Source of the DNA: Pseudomonas sp. C2B4 | Lineage (GTDB): Bacteria > Pseudomonadota > Gammaproteobacteria > Pseudomonadales > Pseudomonadaceae | Direction of reading: 5' to 3' | DNA length: 38,131 nucleotides | NCBI RefSeq assembly: GCF_013359695.1 | Contig: NZ_JABFMU010000057.1 | Span: 1-38,131, forward strand | Shown here: positions 25,000 through 33,007 of the stretch, one piece after another | Layout: every line of letters starts with the position of its first letter | Position numbering within the stretch: position 1 is the first letter of the stretch | Notes under the pieces: generated by a model | Seen by the model: the letters and a program-made list of their open reading frames with translations, nothing else | Told to the model about the DNA's origin: nothing | Databases searched by the model: none | Program-made: the position numbers and the translations under genes

Positions 25000-26013
25000 A
25001 TGTCTGAACTCCACACCCTGAACCATGACCAGCAAGTCGCCCATCTGCACGATCTGGCGCGTCACGCCCTGCGCCACTGGGACGGCGATTTCGCCGATAT
25101 CGAACTGGTCAAATTCCGCGAGAACGCCGTGTTCTCGGCCTGGCGCCACGACGGCCAGCGCGTCGCCCTGCGCATTCATCGCAATGGCTATCACTGCGAA
25201 GCCGCGCTGCGTTCCGAACTGCAATGGATGGAAGCACTGGAAAGCGCCGGCATCACCGTGCCGCAAATCATCCGCACCCAGGACCAGCGTCATTTGATCG
25301 AAGTGAGCCATCAAGACCTCGGCGAACGCCATGTCGATATGCTCGCCTGGCTACCGGGCACGACCGCCGGCACCTCCGAGGCCGGGGTGCAGGCCGATAC
25401 CGAGATCGACTTTCTGTTTGCCGAAGCCGGCGCGATTGCCGCACGCATTCACGTGCATTCGGCCCATTGGCAACAGCCGGATGAGTTCGTCCGGCATGCC
25501 TGGGATGAAGAGGGTTTGATCGGCGCCAATCCGTTCTGGGGGCGTTTCTGGGAGCTGGAGCAGCTGAGCGACGATCAACGGGATCTGTTGCAGCAGGCTC
25601 GGCGTCAAGCGCGGCGGGACTTGCGCCAATACGGCCGGCACCTGGATAACTTCGGCATGATTCACGCCGACCTGGTGCCGGAAAACCTGCTGATCGAAGG
25701 CCCGCGCCTGCGGCTGATCGACTTTGACGACGCCGGTTTCGGCTGGCACATGTTCGAACTGGCCACCGCGCTGTACTTCTGCCTGGATGACCCGCGTTTT
25801 GAGCAGATCAAGGCGGCGCTGCTTGAGGGGTATCACGCGGTCAAGCCACTGACCGAGGCAGATCGCCAGGCGCTGGCGCTGTTCCTGATGCTGCGTGGCA
25901 CCACGTACCTGGGCTGGATTCATACCCGCCAGGGCACGCAGACCGCGATTGAAATGGCGCCGATGCTGATTGAGCGGGCGTGCGGGTTGGCTCGGGAATA
26001 TTTGCAGGTCTGA
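25000..26013 (+). CDS. APH/choline-kinase fold phosphotransferase (amino-alcohol or hydroxylysine kinase-like)
   Basis: This 337-residue kinase has the APH catalytic loop HADLVPENLLIEG and the metal-binding DFDDAGFGWHMFELATALYF near residues 220-255. The N-terminal lobe has IELVKFRENAVFSAW and VALRIHR with the likely ATP Lys/Arg region. The family includes ethanolamine/choline kinases, homoserine kinase II and hydroxylysine kinase (HYKK). Directly after a phospho-lyase-type PLP enzyme and an amine permease, it probably phosphorylates the hydroxyl group of the imported amine. The ATG follows the upstream stop by nine bases, with GAGGATCTGCC before it. SrkA-like protein kinase activity is a less likely option. 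Confidence 0.82.
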   Translation: MSELHTLNHDQQVAHLHDLARHALRHWDGDFADIELVKFRENAVFSAWRHDGQRVALRIHRNGYHCEAALRSELQWMEALESAGITVPQIIRTQDQRHLIEVSHQDLGERHVDMLAWLPGTTAGTSEAGVQADTEIDFLFAEAGAIAARIHVHSAHWQQPDEFVRHAWDEEGLIGANPFWGRFWELEQLSDDQRDLLQQARRQARRDLRQYGRHLDNFGMIHADLVPENLLIEGPRLRLIDFDDAGFGWHMFELATALYFCLDDPRFEQIKAALLEGYHAVKPLTEADRQALALFLMLRGTTYLGWIHTRQGTQTAIEMAPMLIERACGLAREYLQV

Positions 26014-26021
26014 TGTACCGC

Positions 26022-26516
26022 CTTCGCGAGCAGGCTCGCTCCCACATGGGGTCTCTGTCGTACACAAACCTCGTGCTCACAGCAGATCCACTGTGGGAGC
26101 GGGCTTGCTCGCGAAGGGGCCTGCACAGTCAACATCCGCGCCGACTGACCCACCGCCTTCGCGAGCAGGCTCGCTCCCACATGGGCTCTTTGCCGTACAC
26201 AAACCTCGTGCTCACAGCAGATCCACTGTGGGAGCGAGCCTGCTCGCGAAGGGGCCTGCACAGTCAACATCTATGCCGACTGACCCACCGCCTTCGCGAG
26301 CAGGCTCGCTCCCACATGGGTTCTCTGTCGTACACAAACTTCGTGTTCACAGCAGATCTACTGTGGGAGCGAGCCTGCTCGCGAAGCGGCCTGCACATTC
26401 AACATTTCTGTCGACTGACACTCCCCTATCGCGGGCAAGCCTTGCTCCTACAGGTCTGTGCTGCTCACAAATCTCGTGATCACCTCATACCTGTAGGAGC
26501 AAGGCTTGCCCGCGAT
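26022..26516. repeat. REP array, three 135-bp units plus a degenerate pair
   Basis: CTGTGGGAGC begins at 26091, 26226 and 26361, the same exact 135-bp period as the array at 21809. Units carry paired inverted REPs and the spacers CGTACACAAAC, CACAGCAGAT and TCAACAT. The last pair (26427-26516) has the variant AGGAGCAAGGCTTGCCCGCG. The array fills the gap after the kinase, 26014-26534. Confidence 0.92.
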
Positions 26517-26534
26517 GAACGATAACGCGGTCTT

Positions 26535-27047
26535 TCAGCAAACAGCCCCGGCATGTTCCAGTCGATGGAACAAGCGGTTGAAGTACACCAGGCTGTCACG
26601 CGGCTCGCGCACCCCGACCTTCTCCAGTTCCACGAACATCACCGAATGCGACCCCACCTCCTTGCACTCGCTGATCCGCCCTTCCAGCTGCACCAGGGCA
26701 TCGCGCAGAACCGGCACGTCGGCAGCGCCGTCGTCCCACAGGTCCCAGGCAAAGCGTTCGGCCATTGGCACCTTGGTCATGCCGGCGAAGTGGCGGGCCA
26801 GTTCTTCCTGTTCGCCGCACAGCACGTTCACACACAGCCGGCCGTTGGTGCGGAATACGTCGTGGGTGGCGCTGTTGCGGTTGACGCACACCAGCACGGT
26901 GGGCGGCGAATCGGTCACCGAGCAAACGGCGCTGGCGGTGATGCCACAACGGCCGCCTGGGCCATTGGTGGTGATGATGTTCACCGCGGCCGGCAGTTGC
27001 GCCATGGCGTTGCGAAAGTCGATTTGCTGCTGGCTCAGGTCGGCCAT
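26535..27047 (-). CDS. iacG: Flavin reductase of the IAA pathway (HpaC/IacG-like)
   Basis: This 170-residue flavin-reductase domain protein is full length for the HpaC/IacG family. Motifs include FRNAMAQLPAAVNIITTNGP near the N terminus, GITASAVCSVTDSPPTVLVC, the NSATHDVF helix and ECKEVGSHSVMFVELEKV near the C terminus. It should reduce FMN or FAD with NADH and supply the flavin to the monooxygenase IacA. The ATG at 27047 has AAGGGG upstream; an ORF extending to 27152 has no support. It is separated from iacF by the response-regulator and AraC genes. Confidence 0.85.
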   Translation of the reverse strand: MADLSQQQIDFRNAMAQLPAAVNIITTNGPGGRCGITASAVCSVTDSPPTVLVCVNRNSATHDVFRTNGRLCVNVLCGEQEELARHFAGMTKVPMAERFAWDLWDDGAADVPVLRDALVQLEGRISECKEVGSHSVMFVELEKVGVREPRDSLVYFNRLFHRLEHAGAVC

Positions 27048-27168
27048 GTCGATGCCCCTTCCTTCAGGAGGACCGCGACGAGAGCGGTCCGTAGGTGATG
27101 GAACAAGACTAAGGCCGGGCGCGGCGCGCAACCATTCTGACGATCCCCACATGGAGGTAGGCTTTCCG

Positions 27169-27180
27169 CTAGTCGACTAG
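27169..27180. promoter_or_regulatory. Perfect 12-bp palindrome in the iacG / response-regulator divergent promoter region
   Basis: CTAGTCGACTAG is a perfect palindrome lying between the divergent iacG (start 27047) and response-regulator (start 27297) genes. A related CCTAGT occurs at 36429-36434 in the iacA/kinase promoter region. It is a possible operator for the response regulator; function is inferred from position only. Confidence 0.4.
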
Positions 27181-27296
27181 GTGGTTTCTTTATCGCAAGG
27201 GCCGGCGACAGTGGGTATTCTGCTATCTGGCTCCAAAAAAGATGAGCCCATGTCCGCCGCGCGTGCACGCGAGCGAAAACAATAATTAGAAATTTC

Positions 27297-27938
27297 GTGG
27301 CAACCCTGATGCAAACCCGCAAACCGATTGTTTACATCGTTGACGACGACAAGGACCTGCGCACTTCGCTGGCGTGGTTGCTGGAGTCTGTCAGCGTCCA
27401 GGCGCAGTGCTTTGCCGGCGCCGAAGAGTTCCTCAGCCAGTACGACCCCAAGCAGCCGGCCTGCCTGGTGCTGGACGTGCGCATGCCGGAAACCAGCGGT
27501 TTCCAGCTGCAGGAAATCCTCAACCAGCGCGGCAGCACCCTCCCGACCATTTTCGTCTCGGCCCATGGCGATATTCCGATGTCGGTGACGGCGATGAAAA
27601 ACGGCGCGCTGGACTTCGTCGAGAAGCCCTACAACCCGCAGCAGATGATCGACCGCATCCAGGCCGCGCTGAAGACCGCCGTGCACGCCCAGGCCGATCA
27701 GGAGCAGCGCCAGAACCTGCAAGGCAAACTGGCCCTGCTGACCAGCCGTGAGCGCGAGGTGCTGATGCTGGTGATCGACGGCAAGGCCAGCAAGGTGATT
27801 GCCCGGGAGCTGAACATCAGCGTGAAAACCGTTGATGTGCACCGGACCAAGATCAAGGAAAAGATGGGTGTGACCAGCATTGCGATGCTGGTGCGCGAGG
27901 TGCTGCATTTGCCGGCTGAAGAGCCGGCGCGGCATTGA
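27297..27938 (+). CDS. FixJ/NarL-type response regulator with LuxR DNA-binding domain
   Basis: This 213-residue regulator has an N-terminal receiver with IVDDDKDLRTSL, the phosphoacceptor Asp in CLVLDVRMPETSG near residue 60, and EKPYNPQQMI supplying the conserved Lys. A short linker follows. The C-terminal LuxR helix-turn-helix reads LTSREREVLMLVIDGKAS, then ARELNISVKTVDVHRTKIKE. FixJ, StyR and TodT-like regulators of catabolic genes have this layout. The frame opens at GTG 27297 without a clear ribosome binding site; ATG 27309 is an alternative. The likely partner kinase is at 36537-38027, at the other end of the iac cluster, so an IacS/IacT-like pair is inferred. Confidence 0.88.
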   Translation: MATLMQTRKPIVYIVDDDKDLRTSLAWLLESVSVQAQCFAGAEEFLSQYDPKQPACLVLDVRMPETSGFQLQEILNQRGSTLPTIFVSAHGDIPMSVTAMKNGALDFVEKPYNPQQMIDRIQAALKTAVHAQADQEQRQNLQGKLALLTSREREVLMLVIDGKASKVIARELNISVKTVDVHRTKIKEKMGVTSIAMLVREVLHLPAEEPARH

Positions 27939-27978
27939 GAGGGGTGTTAGGGGTTTAGCGCTTCAGAGAACCTGAGGC

Positions 27979-28209
27979 CGCCTTCGCGGGCAAGCCTTGC
28001 TCCACAGTGATCGGCTTCGTACACAAAATCCGTGAACACCATCAATTCCTGTGGGTGCGAGCCTGCTCGCGAAGAGGCCAGCACAGTCAACATCGAGGGT
28101 GCCTGACAGTCCGCCTTCGCGAGCAGGCTCGCTCCCACAGTGGTCCGTGGCGTCCACGAAATTCGTGTTCGCTGACGACCTACTGTGGGAGCGAGCCTGC
28201 TCGCGATGA
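27979..28209. repeat. REP array between convergent regulator genes
   Basis: Two paired units occur: CTGTGGGTGCGAGCCTGCTC begins at 28049 and CTGTGGGAGCGAGCC at 28183, 134 bp apart. Inverted partners lie at 27980 and 28111. Spacers TCAACATC and TGACAGTCC match those of the two 135-bp arrays. The array ends 17 bases before the AraC gene stop. Confidence 0.9.
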
Positions 28210-28226
28210 GGCCGGTAGACTCAACA

Positions 28227-29147
28227 TCAATTCTGGCTATAGCGCTTGCGATAGGCACCCGGCGATACGCCAAAGCGCGACTTGAACGCCGAGGAAAAGT
28301 AGCTGGAGTCGGAGAAACCCCAGGCGTAGCACAGCGCCGACAGCTTCTGCTCGACGTCGCTGCGGCGCAGGTTTTCCGCGCAGAAGTCCAGGCGTCGATG
28401 CTTGATGTACTGCGCCACCACCAGCCCGCGCTTGGAGAACATCCGGTACAACCCGCGCACCGACACCCCCACTTCCCGGGCAATCATCTCGGGGCAGAGT
28501 GTTTCGTCGCTGATGTGTTCGTCGATGAACGCAATAATCTTGCGAAATTGCCGCTCATGCACATCGCCGTTGATGTCGCGGGCACTGATACCCGGCAACA
28601 GCAGACTGGCCAGGGCATCGAGCACCGCTTCGCTTTCCTGCATGTCCAGCCCTTCCTGCTGCCGGGTTTCCAGCACCAGTCGGTTGGCCATCGCCGCCAA
28701 AGGGTTGTTGGCCGCGATGCGCGTGGCGCAGTTGACGGCCTTGAAGTGCGAGCCGCGCTCGACCACCTGGCGCGGCATGATCAACGACAGCTGCCGTGAG
28801 TCTTCGTTGTAGGTCATGTCACTCGGGCGGCTGGCGTCGATCAGGGCGATGTCGCCGCAGCCCAGTCGCGCGCGGTTGTCGCCCTGCTCCAGGTTTGAAC
28901 TGCCGCGCAACTGGAACACCGCGTAGTAATGGCCATCGCTGCTGACACTGACATCCTTGCTGGTGCGATACAGGTGCACGTGGGCCATGTCGACCACACT
29001 GAGCTTGATCGCGCCACCGCGAAACTCCGCCAGTTCGCCATAGAAATCGGAATCCAGCGCGCGGGCATCGAAACGCCCGCAGGCCTGGTTAACCTGGCTC
29101 AGCCAGCTTTCGAACGCCTCATTGCGCACCGCCGATGCTGTAATCAT
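28227..29147 (-). CDS. AraC-family transcriptional activator (FeaR-like)
   Basis: This 306-residue regulator has an N-terminal AraC-binding-like domain of the FeaR/XylS/OruR type (residues 30-180) with DIALIDASRPSDMTY and QLSLIMPRQVVE. The C-terminal double helix-turn-helix has EMIAREVGVSVRGLYRMFSK and ALCYAWGFSDSSYFSSAFKS, then FGVSPGAYRKRYSQ. This N-terminal type is common among activators of aromatic-amine and aromatic-acid catabolism. It lies between iacF and the response regulator, where other iac loci have a MarR-type iacR. It could control iac, or it may be the activator for the three repeated TGGCA sites at 17.8, 18.1 and 22.3 kb, one of which drives a FeaB-like dehydrogenase. The sequence alone does not decide. 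Confidence 0.88.
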   Translation of the reverse strand: MITASAVRNEAFESWLSQVNQACGRFDARALDSDFYGELAEFRGGAIKLSVVDMAHVHLYRTSKDVSVSSDGHYYAVFQLRGSSNLEQGDNRARLGCGDIALIDASRPSDMTYNEDSRQLSLIMPRQVVERGSHFKAVNCATRIAANNPLAAMANRLVLETRQQEGLDMQESEAVLDALASLLLPGISARDINGDVHERQFRKIIAFIDEHISDETLCPEMIAREVGVSVRGLYRMFSKRGLVVAQYIKHRRLDFCAENLRRSDVEQKLSALCYAWGFSDSSYFSSAFKSRFGVSPGAYRKRYSQN

Positions 29148-29302
29148 GTCCGCAAAGCCTCACGTGTTTTTGTTGTTATTTTCCGGCCGCTTCGTCGAGC
29201 GGCTCGATAAAAGTGTTTCGTACTCCAGCCATCTCCTCCCTTGACGGCCGCCGGGCGCCCATTCAACAGGCTCCGGCGTCGGCTTTCCAGCCTTGAAAGC
29301 GC

Positions 29303-30253
29303 TTAAATATCCAATACCAGACGAGCGGAAAGTGCCCGTGAAACACAGGCGCAAATCTGCTTGTTGGACGCCTTTTCCTTGTTCGACAGGCAGTTGTCGC
29401 GATGCTCCGGCACACCGTCCAGCACCTCGACAATGCAAGTACCGCAGATGCCTTCGCGGCACTCGGTATCGATGTCGCAACCATGGGCCTGCAACACATC
29501 CACCAGGCTGCTGTCGGCCGGTACGTGCAGCACCACGCCGGAGCTGGCCAGTTCCACTTCGAAACTGCCGGTCGGCGCGCTGTTGGCCGCGGGATCGGCC
29601 GCGAAGTGTTCCAAATGGATGGCGTCGTCGGAACGGCTGCGCGCCGCCACTTCCACCACCTTGTTCATGAACGGCGCCGGGCCGCAGGTGTAGACATGGG
29701 CGTCGCTGCCGGCACGGTCCAGGCATTCGCTCAACGCGGCGTCCAGGTCGGCAGGTTCCACACCGTAGTGGAACTCCACGTGGTCGGCAAAGTTCGTCGC
29801 CAGCAGTTCGGTGAACGCGGCGTACTCGGCCGAGCGGGCAAAGTAGTGCAAGCGATACGGCTGGCCGCTTTCCGCCAGTCGATAGGCCATGCTCAGCAGC
29901 GGCGTCACGCCGATGCCGGCGGCGAACAGCACGTGTTCGCGGGCAGCCGGGTCGAGGCGGAACAGGTTGCGCGGCGCACCCATTTCCAGCTCCATGCCCT
30001 CTTCTACCTGCTCGTGCAGCGCCAGCGAACCACCCCGCGATTGCGGCTCTTTCTTCACCGCCACCAGATAGGCGCGACGATCCTGTGGCGGACTGCACAG
30101 GGAATATTGGCGGGTCACGCCGGTCGGCCCGGTCAGGTCGACGTGGGCGCCCGGCTCATAGGTGTCGAGCGGCTGGCCGTCACTGCGCACGAGGCGAAAG
30201 GAACGGATATCCAGCGCTTCGTCGACGATCCTTTCGATCTTCACCTTCATCAT
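29303..30253 (-). CDS. iacF: Ferredoxin-reductase component of IAA pathway dioxygenase (IacF-like)
   Basis: This 316-residue PDR/VanB-type oxidoreductase has an N-terminal flavin domain (RQYSLCSPPQDRRAYLVAV), an NAD domain with LFAAGIGVTPLLSMAYRL, and a C-terminal plant-type 2Fe-2S domain. Its ligands are the Cys in CREGICGTC and the distal Cys in HRDNCLS. It passes electrons from NADH to the Rieske oxygenase IacCD. A 169-base gap with a REP pair separates it from iacE upstream, so it may have lower or separate expression. About 155 bases with no recognised gene separate it from the AraC gene downstream. Confidence 0.9.
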   Translation of the reverse strand: MMKVKIERIVDEALDIRSFRLVRSDGQPLDTYEPGAHVDLTGPTGVTRQYSLCSPPQDRRAYLVAVKKEPQSRGGSLALHEQVEEGMELEMGAPRNLFRLDPAAREHVLFAAGIGVTPLLSMAYRLAESGQPYRLHYFARSAEYAAFTELLATNFADHVEFHYGVEPADLDAALSECLDRAGSDAHVYTCGPAPFMNKVVEVAARSRSDDAIHLEHFAADPAANSAPTGSFEVELASSGVVLHVPADSSLVDVLQAHGCDIDTECREGICGTCIVEVLDGVPEHRDNCLSNKEKASNKQICACVSRALSARLVLDI

Positions 30254-30306
30254 TGCATCACCTGAATTCTGTTGTTTCGGTTAAACGGTAAGTCTTGCGC
30301 TGGCTC

Positions 30307-30411
30307 CCTGTAGGAGCGAGCCTGCTCGCGATGAACCTGAGGTCACCATGGGGTGTCAGGTTTCCAGCGTCATCGTTGACGACCATCGCGAGCAGGCTCG
30401 CTCCTACAGGG
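30307..30411. repeat. REP pair (BIME) between iacE and iacF
   Basis: Inverted REPs, CTGTAGGAGCGAGCCTGCTC and its complement, flank a spacer containing CATCGTTGACGACC. It is inside a same-strand operon, so transcripts running from iacE to iacF would carry the hairpins. An eight-G run (30409-30416) follows in non-coding DNA. Confidence 0.9.
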
Positions 30412-30422
30412 GGGGGTCGGGC

Positions 30423-31163
30423 TTAGCGCATGAACAAGCCGCCGTTGATGTCGAGACACGCCCCGGTTACGGACGTGGCGTTTTCGGCGATCAGCAGCAA
30501 GACGCTGTCGGCGATAAACGTCGGGTCGCCGAGGCTACCCGCCGGGATCATCTTCAGAATCTGCTCCAGGCGCTCCGGGGCCACGGTTTCGCGCACCACC
30601 GGCAAGTCCAGCGGACCGGGCGAGATGCTGTTGACCGTCACGCCTTGCGGCGCCAGCTCACGGGCGAAGACCTTGGTCAGGGTTGCCACGCCGCCCTTGG
30701 CCGCCGCGTAATGCGCGCCGGTGGCGGTGCCGCCGTTCTGCCCGGCCAGGGACGCGATGTTGACGATGCGGCCGAAGCCGCGCTCGGCGAAATGCGCGCC
30801 GAACACCTGGCAGGCCACGAAAGTGCCGCGCAGGTTGATCGCCATCGACTCGTCGAACTCTTCGGGTGTGATGTCCATCAGCGCCGCAACTTTCGACACA
30901 CCAGCGTTGTTCACCAGAATGTCGGTGCCGCCCCAGTGCGCGGCGAGCAGGTCGCGGGCGCGCTGGAAGTCGGCCTTGCTGCGCACATCCAGCTCGATGG
31001 CGACGGCCGTGGAACCGCTTTCATCCAGCTCGGCGGCCAGTTGTCGCACGCCATCGAGACGCACATCCGCCAGGCCGACGCGATAACCCGCTGCGTGCAG
31101 ACGACGGGCGATGCACTCGCCCAGTCCCCGCGAGGCACCCGTTACAAGGGCTACTCGACTCAT
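30423..31163 (-). CDS. iacE: Short-chain dehydrogenase/reductase IacE
   Basis: This 246-residue classical SDR has the nucleotide site TGASRGLGECIARRL near residues 8-22, NNAGVSKV, the catalytic Ser region NIASLAGQNGG, and the YAAAKGG Tyr/Lys pair near residues 153-157. In the studied iac pathways IacE reduces the 2-hydroxylated IAA intermediate to dioxindole-3-acetate. It is 10 bases downstream of iacD and immediately before the REP pair preceding iacF. Gene order and neighbours support the assignment; SDRs are otherwise hard to name from sequence. Confidence 0.87.
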   Translation of the reverse strand: MSRVALVTGASRGLGECIARRLHAAGYRVGLADVRLDGVRQLAAELDESGSTAVAIELDVRSKADFQRARDLLAAHWGGTDILVNNAGVSKVAALMDITPEEFDESMAINLRGTFVACQVFGAHFAERGFGRIVNIASLAGQNGGTATGAHYAAAKGGVATLTKVFARELAPQGVTVNSISPGPLDLPVVRETVAPERLEQILKMIPAGSLGDPTFIADSVLLLIAENATSVTGACLDINGGLFMR

Positions 31164-31173
31164 GATGTTGCCC

Positions 31174-31674
31174 TCACAGCAGGAAGCCGAGCGCGCTCAG
31201 GCTGTCGGTGGAGTTGATCAGGCGCACCACTTTGCGCTCCAGGCTCGGCACGCCGTCGGTGAAACGAATGCGGTGGTTCAGGTCGGCCACGAACGGCGTG
31301 TGCACGCCGCGCTTGTAGGCGTACAGCAGCTGCGCCGAGTTGACTTCGACGATGTCGCCGGCCGCTTCCACCAGGCGGAAACGCGAGATGGTGCGGATGG
31401 TTTTCGCCGCATCCACCGCCGACGGCGAGTAGCCGGCGGTCAGGCGTTCGATGCGCAGGTCACGCATGCGTGCGTCGTCGTAGGCGTAGTTCAGCGTCGC
31501 CTCGAAGTCTTCGGTGTCCGGGTCGATCGGCACGATGTACTTGCCGCTTTCGCTCCACAGGGTCGCCCACTCGGCGTAGTTCTTGTGGTCCAGCAGCTCG
31601 GCTTCGCGCCAGATGAATTCGATGGCCTGGGCCAGCGGGCCGGAAAAACCGTTCAGGGTATCGTGATTGCTCAT
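31174..31674 (-). CDS. iacD: Rieske dioxygenase small (beta) subunit IacD
   Basis: This 166-residue protein has the cone-shaped beta-subunit fold typical of ring-hydroxylating dioxygenases. AIEFIWREAELLDHKNYAEW near the N terminus and RIRFTDGVPSLERKVVRL near the end are recognisable. It stabilises the alpha subunit and has no metal site. The ATG at 31674 overlaps the iacC stop as ATGA and begins MSNHDTL; an upstream ATG at 31695 would add seven residues inside iacC and is less likely. It is directly followed by iacE. Confidence 0.9.
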   Translation of the reverse strand: MSNHDTLNGFSGPLAQAIEFIWREAELLDHKNYAEWATLWSESGKYIVPIDPDTEDFEATLNYAYDDARMRDLRIERLTAGYSPSAVDAAKTIRTISRFRLVEAAGDIVEVNSAQLLYAYKRGVHTPFVADLNHRIRFTDGVPSLERKVVRLINSTDSLSALGFLL

Positions 31675-32954
31675 TGGCTCATCATCCTTTTCCACATGTC
31701 GTAGGCACCGCGCATGCCGCCTTCGTCGGTGGCGTGGCTGACTTTGTCACCGTTCTCGGCGGTGATTTCGCGGTTCAGGCCGCGGTTGACCAGGATCGGC
31801 GCGTCGACGCCGGCATAGGAGCCGCGCTGCACGCGGTCCCAGGCTTCGGCATCGTCGGGGCTGCCGAAACCGAACGGACCCTGGAAGTGTTCGTGAATGC
31901 GCATGCGCTCGCGGTTGGCGATTTCCGGGCCGCCGTCCATGCCGAGGGCCACGTGGCGGATTTCCGTTTCGGTGACCGACACTGGCCGCAGCACGCGGAA
32001 GAACGACATCGACATGGCCACGTTGGGGAACAGGTTCAGGTTGAACCCGGCGCCATGCAGCGAACGCACGATGCGGCGTACTTGATCCGCTGGCATGGTT
32101 TTCGACAGTTCTTCGGTGACGTGGGCGAAACGCTCTTGCAGTTGTTCAGTGCCGTCGTCGTGATCCAGATCGACGTGCTCCGGCACCATCACCATCACGC
32201 TGTGGCCGTTGCCCAGCGAGTGGGTCACGGCTTGCTCGTCGGTCATGAACGAGAGCATTTCCGAGGTTTCTTCATCCACCGACGACATGAACGACTTGTG
32301 CACGATCGGGAAGTGGTAACCGTCGGTGGTGTTTTCCAGCTGGATCTTCCAGTTGCCCTTGAAGCTGAACTTGTGTTCGCCCTGGGTCTTGATCGGGTAG
32401 CCGGCGCCCTGCTTCATGAACAGGTCCATCCAGTGCTTGGCGCCGCCGAGGAAGTCTTCCAGCGGTTCGATCTCGTCGTTGTAGCTGGCGAAGATCATGC
32501 CGGCGTAGCTTTCCACGCGCAGGCTGGTCAGCGGCAGCTCGGATTTTTCCAGGATGCCTTCATAACCGTCCGGGTACGGCAGCGCGCGCAACTTGCCATC
32601 CAGGCCGTAGGACCAGCTGTGGTACGGGCAAGTGAAACCGGTGGCGTTGCCCTTGTGCTTTTCGCACACGGTCGCGCCACGGTGACGGCAACGGTTTTCC
32701 AGGACGTTGATGTTGTTCTTCTTGTCGCGCACGACGATCACCGGGCGACGGCCGATCATCGCGGTCTTGAAGTCGCCGCTGTTGCGCACTTCGCTTTCGT
32801 GGGCAACCCACACCCAGGTGCGGTAGAAAATCTTGTCCAGCTCGGCTTCGAACAGTGCCGGATCGTTGTACAGCGAGACGTCGACGCGGTCGTGCTGGAC
32901 CAGGTCTTCGGGGCTTTTCGACGTTGCGATCAGCCGGTATTCATGAGTGCTCAT
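31671..32954 (-). CDS. iacC: Rieske dioxygenase large (alpha) subunit IacC
   Basis: This 427-residue large subunit has the Rieske 2Fe-2S ligands C89 and H91 in ENRCRHRG, and C109 and H112 in FTCPYHSW. The mononuclear iron region is NTTDGYHFPIVHKSF near residues 205-220. It belongs to the aromatic-ring-hydroxylating oxygenases. In the iac pathway, IacCD with IacF oxidises dioxindole-3-acetate on the route to catechol. It has a good GGAG before its ATG, 53 bases after the iacH stop, and is coupled to iacD by ATGA. Confidence 0.92.
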   Translation of the reverse strand: MSTHEYRLIATSKSPEDLVQHDRVDVSLYNDPALFEAELDKIFYRTWVWVAHESEVRNSGDFKTAMIGRRPVIVVRDKKNNINVLENRCRHRGATVCEKHKGNATGFTCPYHSWSYGLDGKLRALPYPDGYEGILEKSELPLTSLRVESYAGMIFASYNDEIEPLEDFLGGAKHWMDLFMKQGAGYPIKTQGEHKFSFKGNWKIQLENTTDGYHFPIVHKSFMSSVDEETSEMLSFMTDEQAVTHSLGNGHSVMVMVPEHVDLDHDDGTEQLQERFAHVTEELSKTMPADQVRRIVRSLHGAGFNLNLFPNVAMSMSFFRVLRPVSVTETEIRHVALGMDGGPEIANRERMRIHEHFQGPFGFGSPDDAEAWDRVQRGSYAGVDAPILVNRGLNREITAENGDKVSHATDEGGMRGAYDMWKRMMSQ

Positions 32955-33007
32955 GCGGTTCTCCTCATGGCTTATTTTTATGATTTCGGTTTAGAGACTG
33001 CTGGCGA

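Noticed and set aside
29186..29203. Hairpin after iacF as a Rho-independent terminator
   Set aside because: The six-base stem (GCCGCT/AGCGGC) is not followed by a T run on the minus strand, so it does not qualify.
30409..30416. Eight-G run as a second phase-variable tract
   Set aside because: It lies in non-coding DNA between a REP and the end of iacE, so a length change would not alter a reading frame.
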